64,000 nt of DNA from Vibrio artabrorum (GCF_024347295.1 NZ_AP025458.1:620001-684000); one strand, 5' to 3'; positions 54,013 through 62,368 are shown, numbered from the stretch's first letter. Numbers and translations: made by a program. The notes: generated by a model from the sequence alone, not told the origin.

Positions 54013-54741
54013 ATGAAATACATCGGAATTGATGGCTGCAAGGCCGGTTGGATCGCTTGGATTGTCTCTGGCAATGAGCTACCTACGTTCAAAGTGATAA
54101 ACACGCTCGATGAGTTGGTTGATGATCTTACGGGATCAACAACGTTAATCGATATGCCGATTGGCTTTAGCGATTCACTGACTCCAGATAGATTATGCGA
54201 TAAAGCAGCAAGGCGTTTTCTCACTAGCAAGCGTGGTTCTTCCGTGTTTCCAGTGCCGTGCCGAGAGGCGGTTTACCAAACCGATTACATTGCAGCGTGC
54301 AGCGCTAATGTGCAGCAGCTGGATAAGAAATTTTCTAAACAGACTTGGGGCATTGTGCCTAAGATCCGCGAGCTTGATGAACTCATTGAAGCTTATCCCA
54401 ACCTTTCGATAAGAGAGTCACACCCTGAGGTAGTGTTTGCAGCTTTGAAAGGGGAACCGCTGACCTTTTCCAAACGAACCCAAGAAGGCAAAGAGGAACG
54501 GCTTTCTATTATTCAGCAACTCGCCCCCAAGTGGTGTGAACGCTTGTCGTTGGCCATTTCAAACACCAAACGTAAAGACGTTGCGATAGACGATATTTAC
54601 GATGCGTTGGTGCTTATGTTGGTTGCCTATTACGCTCCGCAATTATCAACCTTACCAGAGCCTTCTGAGGTTGGTGAAAAAGCGGATGTCGACCAGAGTG
54701 GACGAGTTCGAGAGATTGTTTATTGGGACAAAACGCGCTAA
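54013..54741 (+). CDS. DUF429 protein (predicted RNase H-fold nuclease)
   Basis: A 242-residue DUF429 protein. Family motifs are IGIDGCKAGWIAW (Asp8 in the RNase H-like position), TLIDMPIGFSD, GSSVFPVPCREAVY, RESHPEVVFAAL and AIDDIYDALVLMLVA. The family is predicted to be nuclease-like, with no firm role. It lies 58 bp downstream of the methyltransferase-HNH gene in the same direction and may be cotranscribed. Confidence 0.82.
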   Translation: MKYIGIDGCKAGWIAWIVSGNELPTFKVINTLDELVDDLTGSTTLIDMPIGFSDSLTPDRLCDKAARRFLTSKRGSSVFPVPCREAVYQTDYIAACSANVQQLDKKFSKQTWGIVPKIRELDELIEAYPNLSIRESHPEVVFAALKGEPLTFSKRTQEGKEERLSIIQQLAPKWCERLSLAISNTKRKDVAIDDIYDALVLMLVAYYAPQLSTLPEPSEVGEKADVDQSGRVREIVYWDKTR

Positions 54742-54768
54742 CAAAGCGTGCGCTCAACTTGGCTTAAT

Positions 54769-54817
54769 ATGCTATTTTCCAACTTATGCTATTTTCCAAC
54801 ATCTGCTACTTTTCACA
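54769..54817. repeat. 17-bp tandem repeat after the DUF429 gene
   Basis: ATGCTATTTTCCAAC occurs at 54769-54783 and again at 54786-54800, with a diverged third copy (ATCTGCTACTTTTCAC) next to it, just before the M15 peptidase gene. Confidence 0.7.
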
Positions 54818-54839
54818 CTTACTATTTTGAGTCTTTGAT

Positions 54840-55649
54840 ATGAAACGTTTTATTGTCGGCTGGCTGGCCATTGTGCTCAGTGCTGCGAGTTATGCCCAAG
54901 TTGCCCCCATATCTCAATGGCAATGCGACATGATGAAAAAGAACAATGTCTTGAGTAGTGGTGCGCCTGTTGGTTGTGAGCGACTATCCAAAGTGGATTT
55001 CGATTTCATTAACTTCAAAGGGGAAACGCAACAGGGCAATATGATCGTGCTTGATGTGGTTGCGCCTGCTGTTGAACAAATCTTTGCAGAGCTTAAACAG
55101 CGTAATTTCCCGCTTCATTCCGCTCGCCTAATGCGTGAGTTTAAAGGTGACGACAACGCCTCAATGGACGCAAACAACAGCAGTGCGTTTAATGCTCGTC
55201 CTATCACGGGTAGAGGGGGCTGGTCGAAGCATGCTTATGGTGTGGCGATAGACATCAACCCAGTTCAAAACCCTTTCTTAGAGTTCGATGGCCACGGAAC
55301 GATCACGGTAAAGCCAGCACAAGCAGCGACAAGCTATGTGAACCGTACTCGCTTTCGTGCGCGTGATGAAATAGAACGCCGTGGCATGGCTGAAAGTGTG
55401 GTGGCGCTGTTTGCCGATCACGGATTTATGATCTGGGGAGGGGATTGGAATAGCCCAATCGATACTCAGCATTTTGAGGTCGGCTCAAGAAAGTTCGTTA
55501 ACCAACTGCTCTCTAAACCACAACCTGAAGCCAAAGTACTATTTGAGCGCTATATCGAATCTTATCGACAGTGTTTTAATAGCAATAAAGGCGAGGGCGC
55601 AGAAAAAGCTCGTGCTATCTGTGCCAAGAAAACCGTCAGAACTTTTTAG
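54840..55649 (+). CDS. Exported M15-family peptidoglycan peptidase
   Basis: A 269-residue protein. Signal peptide (about 1-19, ending SYAQ), then an M15/VanY-like domain with zinc-site motifs SKHAYGVAIDINP and DTQHFEVG, and GFMIWGGDWNSP. It likely cleaves peptide cross-links in the periplasm. The C-terminal portion (about 215-269) has extra Cys/Lys-rich sequence. Confidence 0.85.
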   Translation: MKRFIVGWLAIVLSAASYAQVAPISQWQCDMMKKNNVLSSGAPVGCERLSKVDFDFINFKGETQQGNMIVLDVVAPAVEQIFAELKQRNFPLHSARLMREFKGDDNASMDANNSSAFNARPITGRGGWSKHAYGVAIDINPVQNPFLEFDGHGTITVKPAQAATSYVNRTRFRARDEIERRGMAESVVALFADHGFMIWGGDWNSPIDTQHFEVGSRKFVNQLLSKPQPEAKVLFERYIESYRQCFNSNKGEGAEKARAICAKKTVRTF

Positions 55650-55862
55650 TGTTATGTTTACCCAGAGCCGTTTGTGCTTTTTGCATCTTTTGTTTCGATT
55701 TTTAGAGTGAGACTGAATGCGTGGACGAGCTTGAACATGGTTGAAATGGTTTCTCATGTTTCATCAATTCAGTCACTTATATCGATGTTACCTATTTGGT
55801 GTTACATCAATTTCCTACTGAAAAAGGAACTGAACCCGTGTTCGCTTATTTCTCATTCATTT

Positions 55863-55894
55863 AAAAAGATTGAGTTTTTATGACAACTCAATCT
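55863..55894 (-). terminator. Terminator of the hipA-hipB operon
   Basis: AGATTGAGTT (55867-55876) and AACTCAATCT (55885-55894) form a perfect 10-bp stem. Read on the minus strand it is followed by TTTTTAAA, 28 bp beyond the hipB stop. Confidence 0.75.
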
Positions 55895-55921
55895 AAAACA
55901 AGCAAGCTGATACAGGACATT

Positions 55922-56392
55922 TTACTGAGCCTTACCATCTATTAATAGCGATTTTAACACATCGGGAGAAGACGGTAGCATTCCGACTTTTAAGCCAAAT
56001 GGTTTGAATACTTTGTTGAGAATCTCTGTATTGTAGCTACCCCGATCGTTCTCTATATCTGAGAGTGTTTTTCTTGAGACATCGACAAGTCTTGCGAACA
56101 CATCCTGTTTGAGTCCCAGTATATTAATGCGTAAACTTTTCAACGCTTGGCCTTGTGTTAGCTCTCCAAGTAATAAGTGTTTAATGATTTTGTTTGCCTC
56201 GGTTTTGCGTTCTGCTGCACTGACTGCTTTGGCGTTTTTTGAGGCTTTCGATCTAGTCGGCGTATTAAATTGCGATCGTTCTTTGGTCGAATGAATTGCA
56301 TTCGTCCCAGTCTTGGACTGATGTTGATTTCGGTTTGCTCTTAGACGAGCGACCGTATCTTGTACGGACTCTTTATTGCTTGGCTTATTCAT
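55922..56392 (-). CDS. HipB-like XRE antitoxin/repressor
   Basis: Starting at the ATG at 56392 (ATGA overlap with the hipA stop) it has 156 residues. The N-terminal 65 residues are polar and rich in Lys, Arg, Asn and Ser, probably disordered; the XRE helix-turn-helix is C-terminal (about 90-145, ILGLKQDVFARLVDVSRKTLSDIENDRG). It should bind the three repeats upstream of hipA and neutralise HipA. The order (toxin first) is the reverse of E. coli hipBA. Confidence 0.8.
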   Translation of the reverse strand: MNKPSNKESVQDTVARLRANRNQHQSKTGTNAIHSTKERSQFNTPTRSKASKNAKAVSAAERKTEANKIIKHLLLGELTQGQALKSLRINILGLKQDVFARLVDVSRKTLSDIENDRGSYNTEILNKVFKPFGLKVGMLPSSPDVLKSLLIDGKAQ

Positions 56393-57750
56393 AGTAGCCC
56401 CCATTTAGTGAGCTTTTCTGATATATGATTGAGTCCAACGGCTGGCATCTCCAAGATTTGTTCTGGTACTCCTCGTAATGCTAGTCTCTGCTTTAAGTCA
56501 ATGCATTTACTTGCCGTAACCTTTAGCTCTTGTAATAACACTTTCTTTGGCACGAGATCAGATAAGGTGTCTGCTATTCCGACGAAGTCGTAAGTTCCGC
56601 CCACCTCTAGTGGGGCTTTCCATTTTGTTGTTCTTGGAATGCCTTCGGGATCAGCTTTCATTGGTGCGAAGTCGTAAACGGGAGCAAGCTTTATGACGCC
56701 ATCACCCTTTAAGAATGAAGTATTTCTGCCATGGTTGTCACTATTACCAAACAAGATGTTGAGTAGATCTCTCTTCACCCATTCAATGACGAAAGCTTGG
56801 GTATCAAACCTATACCCTTGGTGTTTAACCATATTGCTTTCAGTCATTTTTTCTATGAGAGCTCGGATGGTCGTTTCGTGATCAAGAGTGACCCCAGCGC
56901 CTTTGTTCAAAATGGAATACACAGATTCCATGCCAAATCTCTCTATTTGTTGATCAATAATTTGAACATCAAATCGAGGAAGCCATAAGGAAGGGTAGTT
57001 TAATCCTTCCTCCAAGCGCATACCGTCGGTGGCGATCGTTTCAACGCCCATTTCAGCTAGCTCGTGGTAGAAGTAGAACTCAGCTCTTAGAATATTACAG
57101 TCGATGGTGCTTCTTGAGCCTCTAGGGTACTTTACTAAGTAATGTAAGTCGTGGTTGCTATTGTCATCTTGGTATGGATCAATCCATATTTTTTCGCTGC
57201 CAGATCCGTGATCGAAACCATATCGGAGGATCAGTTTTGGCGCTTCACCTCCAGCCCCTGTTGCACCACCTGCGGCTGCCCCTCTTTGTTGTGCATAGTC
57301 GAGGAAATCACCGGCTCGATTTTTAACATCATCAACAGAGAAGTAGAGGTTGTCTGCTACTTTGTAGCGCTCAGGAAGAGAGTCTTTTATTCTTAAGTTA
57401 CCAATAGGCGACATTGTGCCAAACTTGAGCAAAACATAGTCTTGTTCATCAGAACTAAGATCTTCAATATCTAGGTGTTTGACCCAGTATCGTCTACTAG
57501 CGCCACTAGGCATAATATCGTCTAGAAACTTTAACCATCCAGGTTTACCCATGTCATCAAAAAAGAATGAGACAGGATGGTTTAGTGAAACAGCGTGAAA
57601 GTCATCTTTATCGTGATGTTCTAGCGCATAGTCGCTGAGGTAGTTGAGTTCAGTTTCTCGGAAATTATGTTGGCTACTTTTAGGGAGTGAGATGATACCA
57701 ATATCTATCCATTCACCCCTGATAAAAGCTTGTACGGTTAGTTCTTCCAT
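56389..57750 (-). CDS. HipA-family serine/threonine kinase toxin
   Basis: The ATG at 57750 is chosen (AGAGG 8 bp upstream): 453 residues. HipA signatures are the Gly-rich loop GGATGAGGEAPKLIL (about 162-176), the catalytic Asp338 in GNSDNHGRNTSFL and the metal-binding Asp360 in APVYDFAPM. In E. coli, HipA phosphorylates glutamyl-tRNA synthetase and causes dormancy; the target here is unknown. A long N-terminal region (about 1-110) carries the HipA_N-like part. Confidence 0.85.
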   Translation of the reverse strand: MEELTVQAFIRGEWIDIGIISLPKSSQHNFRETELNYLSDYALEHHDKDDFHAVSLNHPVSFFFDDMGKPGWLKFLDDIMPSGASRRYWVKHLDIEDLSSDEQDYVLLKFGTMSPIGNLRIKDSLPERYKVADNLYFSVDDVKNRAGDFLDYAQQRGAAAGGATGAGGEAPKLILRYGFDHGSGSEKIWIDPYQDDNSNHDLHYLVKYPRGSRSTIDCNILRAEFYFYHELAEMGVETIATDGMRLEEGLNYPSLWLPRFDVQIIDQQIERFGMESVYSILNKGAGVTLDHETTIRALIEKMTESNMVKHQGYRFDTQAFVIEWVKRDLLNILFGNSDNHGRNTSFLKGDGVIKLAPVYDFAPMKADPEGIPRTTKWKAPLEVGGTYDFVGIADTLSDLVPKKVLLQELKVTASKCIDLKQRLALRGVPEQILEMPAVGLNHISEKLTKWGLL

Positions 57751-57772
57751 CGATAACACCTCTACTTATCAA

Positions 57773-57790
57773 TGAGTAAAACTTTACTCG
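57773..57790. promoter_or_regulatory. hip operator O1
   Basis: TGAGTAA-AACT-TTACTCG, 23 bp upstream of the hipA start; one of three related 18-bp inverted repeats, 41 bp apart. Confidence 0.7.
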
Positions 57791-57813
57791 TAAAGTCGTT
57801 TTTTTTCAAGTTG

Positions 57814-57831
57814 TGAGTGATTATTTACTCA
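57814..57831. promoter_or_regulatory. hip operator O2
   Basis: TGAGTGA-TTAT-TTACTCA, near-perfect, exactly 41 bp from O1. Confidence 0.7.
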
Positions 57832-57854
57832 TTAATGTGTGGTGAGACTCTTTG

Positions 57855-57872
57855 TGAGTAAATTATTACTCA
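57855..57872. promoter_or_regulatory. hip operator O3
   Basis: TGAGTAA-ATTA-TTACTCA, a perfect inverted repeat, exactly 41 bp from O2. The 7-bp arms are the same in all three sites apart from single changes. Confidence 0.7.
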
Positions 57873-57966
57873 TTACTTGTAAGCCAAAATTGTTGATGAG
57901 CTGAATGGATTGTTTTAGCTATGAAAGCTGCGATAGGGGGGGGCGTTAATTGTTTGTTCAAACAAA

Positions 57967-58350
57967 GTGGAGTGATCTGCTCCAGTAAGACTGGACACTG
58001 CATTAAGCGACATATTGTTTTTCAAAGTTAACTGGGCTTAGATACCCAAGAGCACTGTGCCTTCTTGTTCGATTATAATCAACTTCGATGTATTCAAAGA
58101 GTGCTTGACGCATCTCTTCTCGGGTCATTATCGGCTCGTATTGGACGGCTTCTACTTTCATTGAGTGGAAAAAGCTTTCAACACAAGCGTTGTCCCAGCA
58201 ATTTCCCTTCCTACTCATACTTTACTTTAGATTATGAGCTGCGATTAAGTCGCGGTAGTCTTTTGAACAATATTGGCTACCTCTATAACTATATATTGGT
58301 ATCAAGGTTTCTGTCGATAGAGCTTCTTTTGCAAAATTAAAACTTACATA
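57967..58350 (-). mobile_element. IS3-family element remnant (3' end)
   Basis: The end of an IS3-type transposase on the minus strand plus an end sequence with TGATCTGCTCCAG and GGACACT typical of IS3 tips. The left part of the element is missing. A run of eight G lies nearby at 57936-57943. Confidence 0.75.
58003..58350 (-). pseudogene. IS3-family transposase (OrfB) C-terminal fragment
   Basis: Residues [39 protein letters not shown] and upstream RGSQYCSKDYRDLIAAHNLK are the DDE integrase C-terminus. A TAA at 58224-58222 interrupts the frame between HNLK and SMSRKGN, and the N-terminal two thirds are absent. Confidence 0.85.
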
Positions 58351-58398
58351 AGACAAAACGTAAGTTTAATATCACCCACAATATTGACTAGAAAAACC

Positions 58399-58737
58399 TT
58401 AGTCTAAGTCCCACGAAAAGCTGACATTTACGTCCCCTTCTTCATTGGACAGCATGCTAGTTCTCAGATCGCTTTCTGGGAAGTCAGTGATATAGCATTC
58501 TACATATTGATTTCTATTGGAATGAGGGGGAGAAAGAAAGTACTCTTTTGTTCCTTTAGTGCACTTGTCGCCAGACAAAATTGTACCTTTCGACGTATTG
58601 CTTGATGCGTAGGGAGAAGGGGAGTTACTGTCATTAGTATCATATTGAGTAGTTAACTCATCTAAAAAGGTACCTTTCGCTAAACTAGGTGTCGTGATTA
58701 CAAGTAGCATAATGGATAGAATTATATGATTTTTCAC
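58399..58737 (-). CDS. Small exported protein of unknown function
   Basis: A 112-residue protein with a clear signal peptide (about 1-20, TPSLAKG) and two later cysteines in GDKCTKGT and VECYITDF. I do not recognise the family. It is divergent from the DUF2975 gene, and a long hairpin fills the gap. Codon use looks AT-rich as in an acquired region. Confidence 0.5.
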   Translation of the reverse strand: MKNHIILSIMLLVITTPSLAKGTFLDELTTQYDTNDSNSPSPYASSNTSKGTILSGDKCTKGTKEYFLSPPHSNRNQYVECYITDFPESDLRTSMLSNEEGDVNVSFSWDLD

Positions 58738-58776
58738 AATTGACGTTCCTTATTTGTGTTTCTTATAAACTCAATG

Positions 58777-58841
58777 ATGTGACGATATCACAATAAAAAC
58801 TTATCGCAAAGCGATAAGTTTTTATTGTGATATCGTCACAT
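58777..58841. repeat. Near-perfect 31-bp inverted repeat with AAA loop
   Basis: Left arm 58777-58807 and right arm 58811-58841 are exact complements with only AAA between them. The outer arms carry TGTGACGATATCACA, which has its own dyad symmetry, and the inner arms AAAAACTTATCGC. Confidence 0.9.
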
Positions 58842-58884
58842 TCGAATTAATATGATAAAAATTGGTCAACAGAAGAGGTCTATA

Positions 58885-59412
58885 ATGTCACACATTTCAA
58901 TCAGCAATTTTAGCCGTAAGTTATTGGTTTTGTTTTGGTTATCTATGATATTTTCAATAGTGTTAAATACAGGCTTCTGGTTTGCTGCCACGATGTTTAA
59001 TGTAGATTGGTTCAATTCTAGCTTTCCTATCGAAGTAACACTTCCCCTTTCTACCACCCGCTCATTACTTGGTTACTTCCCAAGTATGATATCCACTATG
59101 CTGACGGTTGCTTTGCTTTGGCAATTGATCGTGCTGTTTCGCTTGTATGACAAGGGCATCATTTTCGAACGCAAAAATACCGAGTGTTTTAAAAGGCTTA
59201 GCTATTTGCTTATTGCAACTCCTTTTGTTGAGTTGTTAAAGGACGTACTGCTTAGCTTGGTTTTGTCCTATCATGATACTAATTGGAATGTTTCATTAGA
59301 AGTCGATGATAACGATGTTACTATGATGGTAATAGGCTTTGTTGTACAAGTTATCGCAGTGGTTATGGAAAGAGCAGCTGAGTTAAAAGAAGAAAATGAG
59401 TTGACAATTTAA
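58885..59412 (+). CDS. DUF2975 family membrane protein
   Basis: From the ATG at 58885 (AGAGG 7 bp before) it has 175 residues with four hydrophobic segments (about 10-33, 48-75, 100-120, 145-165). The layout, and the tiny XRE gene that follows, match DUF2975/YozG-type pairs. Function is unknown to me. Confidence 0.65.
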   Translation: MSHISISNFSRKLLVLFWLSMIFSIVLNTGFWFAATMFNVDWFNSSFPIEVTLPLSTTRSLLGYFPSMISTMLTVALLWQLIVLFRLYDKGIIFERKNTECFKRLSYLLIATPFVELLKDVLLSLVLSYHDTNWNVSLEVDDNDVTMMVIGFVVQVIAVVMERAAELKEENELTI

Positions 59413-59423
59413 GTGGATACATT

Positions 59424-59624
59424 ATGGCTATCGTAATCAATGTGGACGTAATGTTGGCGAAGCGAAAGATGCGTTCGAATGAGTTAGCAAAGCTAATTGG
59501 CATTACTGAGCAAAACTTATCGGTTCTAAAAAATGGTCGGGCAAAAGCGATAAAACTGACAACTTTAGAAGCGATATGCAAGCACTTGGACTGTCAACCT
59601 GGCGATATTCTAGAATATGTATAG
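59424..59624 (+). CDS. YozG-like XRE transcriptional regulator
   Basis: A 66-residue Cro/C1-type regulator: MRSNELAKLIGITEQNLSVL, then AIKLTTLEAICKHLDCQPGDILEY. It starts 11 bp after the DUF2975 stop, so it is cotranscribed. It may act on the adjacent promoter or hairpin. Confidence 0.8.
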   Translation: MAIVINVDVMLAKRKMRSNELAKLIGITEQNLSVLKNGRAKAIKLTTLEAICKHLDCQPGDILEYV

Positions 59625-59703
59625 GGACATCAATGTGGATAACTATTTTGGAGACTCTATAATAATCTAGTAGCCTTAGAAAACATCGAAGAAATCTATA
59701 ATG

Positions 59704-60377
59704 GGTTTTGTTACGTAATTCAATAGAACTAAGTCAGCAACCTATGCTCTGAACATCTACCTCCCTAGCGTCGCCTCATGTCTAAACCTCGTTGAAAACA
59801 ATCAACAGGAAATGCTACAACCATTCCTTATTTGTGGTTCTCTGGCTTTTTGAGGGGGTGAAAAGGTGATAACTGGGGGGCGCGCAAAGTAAACAGAACC
59901 AGCGTGGCAAGCGTAGAGTCTGACGAAAGCTACATTTGGCTGTAGATATAAGCACTCATGAAACTATTGCAGCCTAGCTAAGTTTATCGACGGTTACAGT
60001 CGGATGAGAGTGTCCTAACTTACTGAAACAAACACACGGAAGTATCCCGAGATGTCTGTTGATAGTGCTTACTTTTGGGTTCACCCTTCTCATGAAATCT
60101 AGCAATAATGGGTTGCCAGAAGTTATACGGCTCAAATAAGTATTGGAAAAGCGTTATGGTTTCCAAAGACGTCCAGTCTCAGAAACAGCGAGGTATTGAG
60201 TAAAACAGTGCCTGATGGTTGTTTAAGATATTACAATGCTCAGATAGGTGAAATTTACGTGATGATAAAAGCGTTGAACAAGCTTATTGGGGGAGGTATG
60301 CCTGAAATTCGTTGTATTGACTGAGAAATGGACAAAATGGGACGTTTCAGTCTTTAACTGCATTACACAATAAAGCT
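59704..60377 (+). mobile_element. Decayed IS903-group (IS5 family) copy
   Basis: The left end GGTTTTGTTACGTAATT (59704-59720) and the diverged right end near 60361-60377 match the IS at 62369-63419. Between them, pieces such as the region around ATGATAAAAGCGTTGAACAA match that IS, but frames are broken and about 380 bp are missing. No intact transposase remains. Confidence 0.8.
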
Positions 60378-60517
60378 TATACGAAGTTACAGGCCGCGTA
60401 AGGTGTCTCAAAAGCGTATCTTACTGAAAAAGTAGTTAACTTATTCTTATAAAGGTCTAGTAGGTAAGGTTTTTCTCGACACCTCTCATGTATCCCATAA
60501 AGATAAATATGTTCGTA

Positions 60518-60997
60518 TTAAGGAAGTAACTGATTAAATATCAATTTTAGCTGGGATATTTGTGTTTCATTTAATCCTTTGAACAGTTTTCCAATTTCAT
60601 CAAAAAACTCGGGGCTAGCATTAGACATTAATTCAATACCATCATTGGTTAATGAGATAATTACGGATCTCTTGTCTATAGCATCATGTCTTCTCGCCAC
60701 CAGGCCTTTATTATCTAGTCGCTCTATCCTGTTGGACAAAGCGCCGGATGATGGTAACAACGTGCGTTCTTTTAGTTCCTTTGCTGTCAGCTCAAATGGA
60801 ATACCAGAGCGAAAAAGCGTAGCAAGAACATCAAATTCAGAAACGTTAACCCCATACCCCTTACAGAAGTTATTTCTAATGTCAGATAGTAGTGAGCCAA
60901 ATCGTACAAAAAATGTAGCAAGCTCAACTGTGTCTCTATTCAGCTTCATATCTACTGAAAGCCATTGCTCTATCACTTCTTCAATGCTGATGTTCAA
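60518..60997 (-). CDS. MarR-family transcriptional regulator
   Basis: A 159-residue protein with the MarR winged helix at about 55-130 (LTAKELKERTLLPSSGALSNRIERLDNKGLV in two halves, then RRHDAIDKRSVIISLTNDG). It is divergent from a small gene and an EamA transporter and probably controls them. Confidence 0.85.
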   Translation of the reverse strand: MNISIEEVIEQWLSVDMKLNRDTVELATFFVRFGSLLSDIRNNFCKGYGVNVSEFDVLATLFRSGIPFELTAKELKERTLLPSSGALSNRIERLDNKGLVARRHDAIDKRSVIISLTNDGIELMSNASPEFFDEIGKLFKGLNETQISQLKLIFNQLLP

Positions 60998-61011
60998 ATT
61001 CAGTCCTTATT

Positions 61012-61197
61012 CTATTGATTACTGTTTTTGTGCTGTTGCTTCACAACACTTAATTTTACACCATAAACAACAATCTTCACCAACGCACCAATTACTCGAA
61101 AAAATATATAAGCCAAAGATATAACTTCAATCAGAAGAAAGATAATTATTTTGATTCCAGCCCTAACTATTATTGTAAGTATTGATAACGTTTTCAT
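61012..61197 (-). CDS. Small hydrophobic protein of unknown function
   Basis: From the ATG at 61197 (AGGG 8 bp before) it has 61 residues with two membrane-type stretches (about 4-25 and 27-45) and a basic C-terminus. It is encoded 14 bp upstream of the MarR gene on the same strand. Not recognised. Confidence 0.4.
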   Translation of the reverse strand: MKTLSILTIIVRAGIKIIIFLLIEVISLAYIFFRVIGALVKIVVYGVKLSVVKQQHKNSNQ

Positions 61198-61299
61198 GTT
61201 GTTCCCTAATTTCATTGGCATTTGAGTCTAGCTATCAACTCTTGATGCATATAGCGATAAGTAATCGGTCAGCCTAAATTTACTTTACCAATCAGTTTA

Positions 61300-61325
61300 G
61301 TTTAAGTAAAGTATGTTTAAGTAAA
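61300..61325. promoter_or_regulatory. Direct repeats of GTTTAAGTAAA before the EamA gene
   Basis: GTTTAAGTAAA occurs at 61300-61310 and 61315-61325, with a 15-bp period, and the reversed TTTACTT lies at 61279-61285. The repeats end 16 bp before the EamA start, where a repressor such as the nearby MarR protein could act. Confidence 0.5.
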
Positions 61326-61341
61326 CCTAATGGAGTGTGAT

Positions 61342-62235
61342 ATGAAAATTTTTCTGGCAATGTTAGCGCCTATTCTTTGGGGGACAACTTATGCAGTAGT
61401 GTCTTCAGAATTTGTTGGCTGGTCACCGTTTGCTTTATCAGTTTGGAGAGCGCTACCGGCGGGATTTTTACTCCTATTGTTAAAACCTACATTTCCAAAG
61501 TTATCTGAATTACCTGCTTTACTATTAATCGGATTTCTTAATATCGCTCTATTTTTTGGTCTGTTATTCGCTGCGGCAATGCAGATTCCTAGCACATTGG
61601 TTGGTGTTGGCATGGTCGCTTTACCTGTTGTTGGGTTAGCGATCATGGGAATATTTCACCAAGTTAAACCTTCGGTGATTCAATTGATATCAGCACTGGT
61701 TCTAATCAGTTGCTCTACGTATTTATTTACTACCAGTTCGGTTCCAATAAGCTTAAGTGCAGTACTTCTTTTAATTGGAGCTATGACAGCTTTAATTAGT
61801 GGGAGTGTCGTCGCAAAGCATGTTATGAAAAAAATACATTGGTGGAAGCTGCTAACTTGGAAGCTGATATTTGGCGGTCTTATCTTGATTCCGATGGCTT
61901 ATTGGGAAATGTCATTAAGTGGGCAGTCTTATGTTAATGCAATTCCAATTAGTGTCGAGCAGTGGGCTGCGATGACCTGGTTAACTGTAGGGTTAACTTC
62001 ACTGGCTTACGGTGCTTATATCTACACTATACCGATGATCTCAACTAATGAACTAAGCTTTTTTGGAACGTTGAATCCTATTCTTGCGATGATTCTTGGT
62101 GCTACCTTGATGGGTGAGTCATTTAGCGTAATCCAAGTTTTTGTCATGGTTATAATGGTAGCTAGCAATATTATTGCTCAGTTTTTTGAGTACCGGAAAA
62201 ACTTGCCAACCGAACAAGTTATTATTAATTACTGA
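61342..62235 (+). CDS. EamA/DMT-family transporter
   Basis: From the ATG at 61342 it has 297 residues and ten hydrophobic segments in two EamA halves (about 1-140 and 145-290). FLAMLAPILWGTTYAVVS and the repeat GTLNPILAMILGATLMGE are typical. Substrate unknown; some members export metabolites or drugs. Confidence 0.85.
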   Translation: MKIFLAMLAPILWGTTYAVVSSEFVGWSPFALSVWRALPAGFLLLLLKPTFPKLSELPALLLIGFLNIALFFGLLFAAAMQIPSTLVGVGMVALPVVGLAIMGIFHQVKPSVIQLISALVLISCSTYLFTTSSVPISLSAVLLLIGAMTALISGSVVAKHVMKKIHWWKLLTWKLIFGGLILIPMAYWEMSLSGQSYVNAIPISVEQWAAMTWLTVGLTSLAYGAYIYTIPMISTNELSFFGTLNPILAMILGATLMGESFSVIQVFVMVIMVASNIIAQFFEYRKNLPTEQVIINY

Positions 62236-62368
62236 CTCTACGCAGCATTTAAACAACATAAGTGAAAATGTAGTGACACGTTGAGTTTAGTCATCAGGCT
62301 AAAGGTTTTTGATACTCAAGGTTAATTCTCTAAATGTAAATTTAATAAAATAGTTGACAGGGTTTTCC

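Noticed and set aside
55674..55883. Plus-strand open frame of 69 codons after the M15 peptidase gene
   Set aside because: No ribosome site, low-complexity composition, and it runs into the hip operon terminator.
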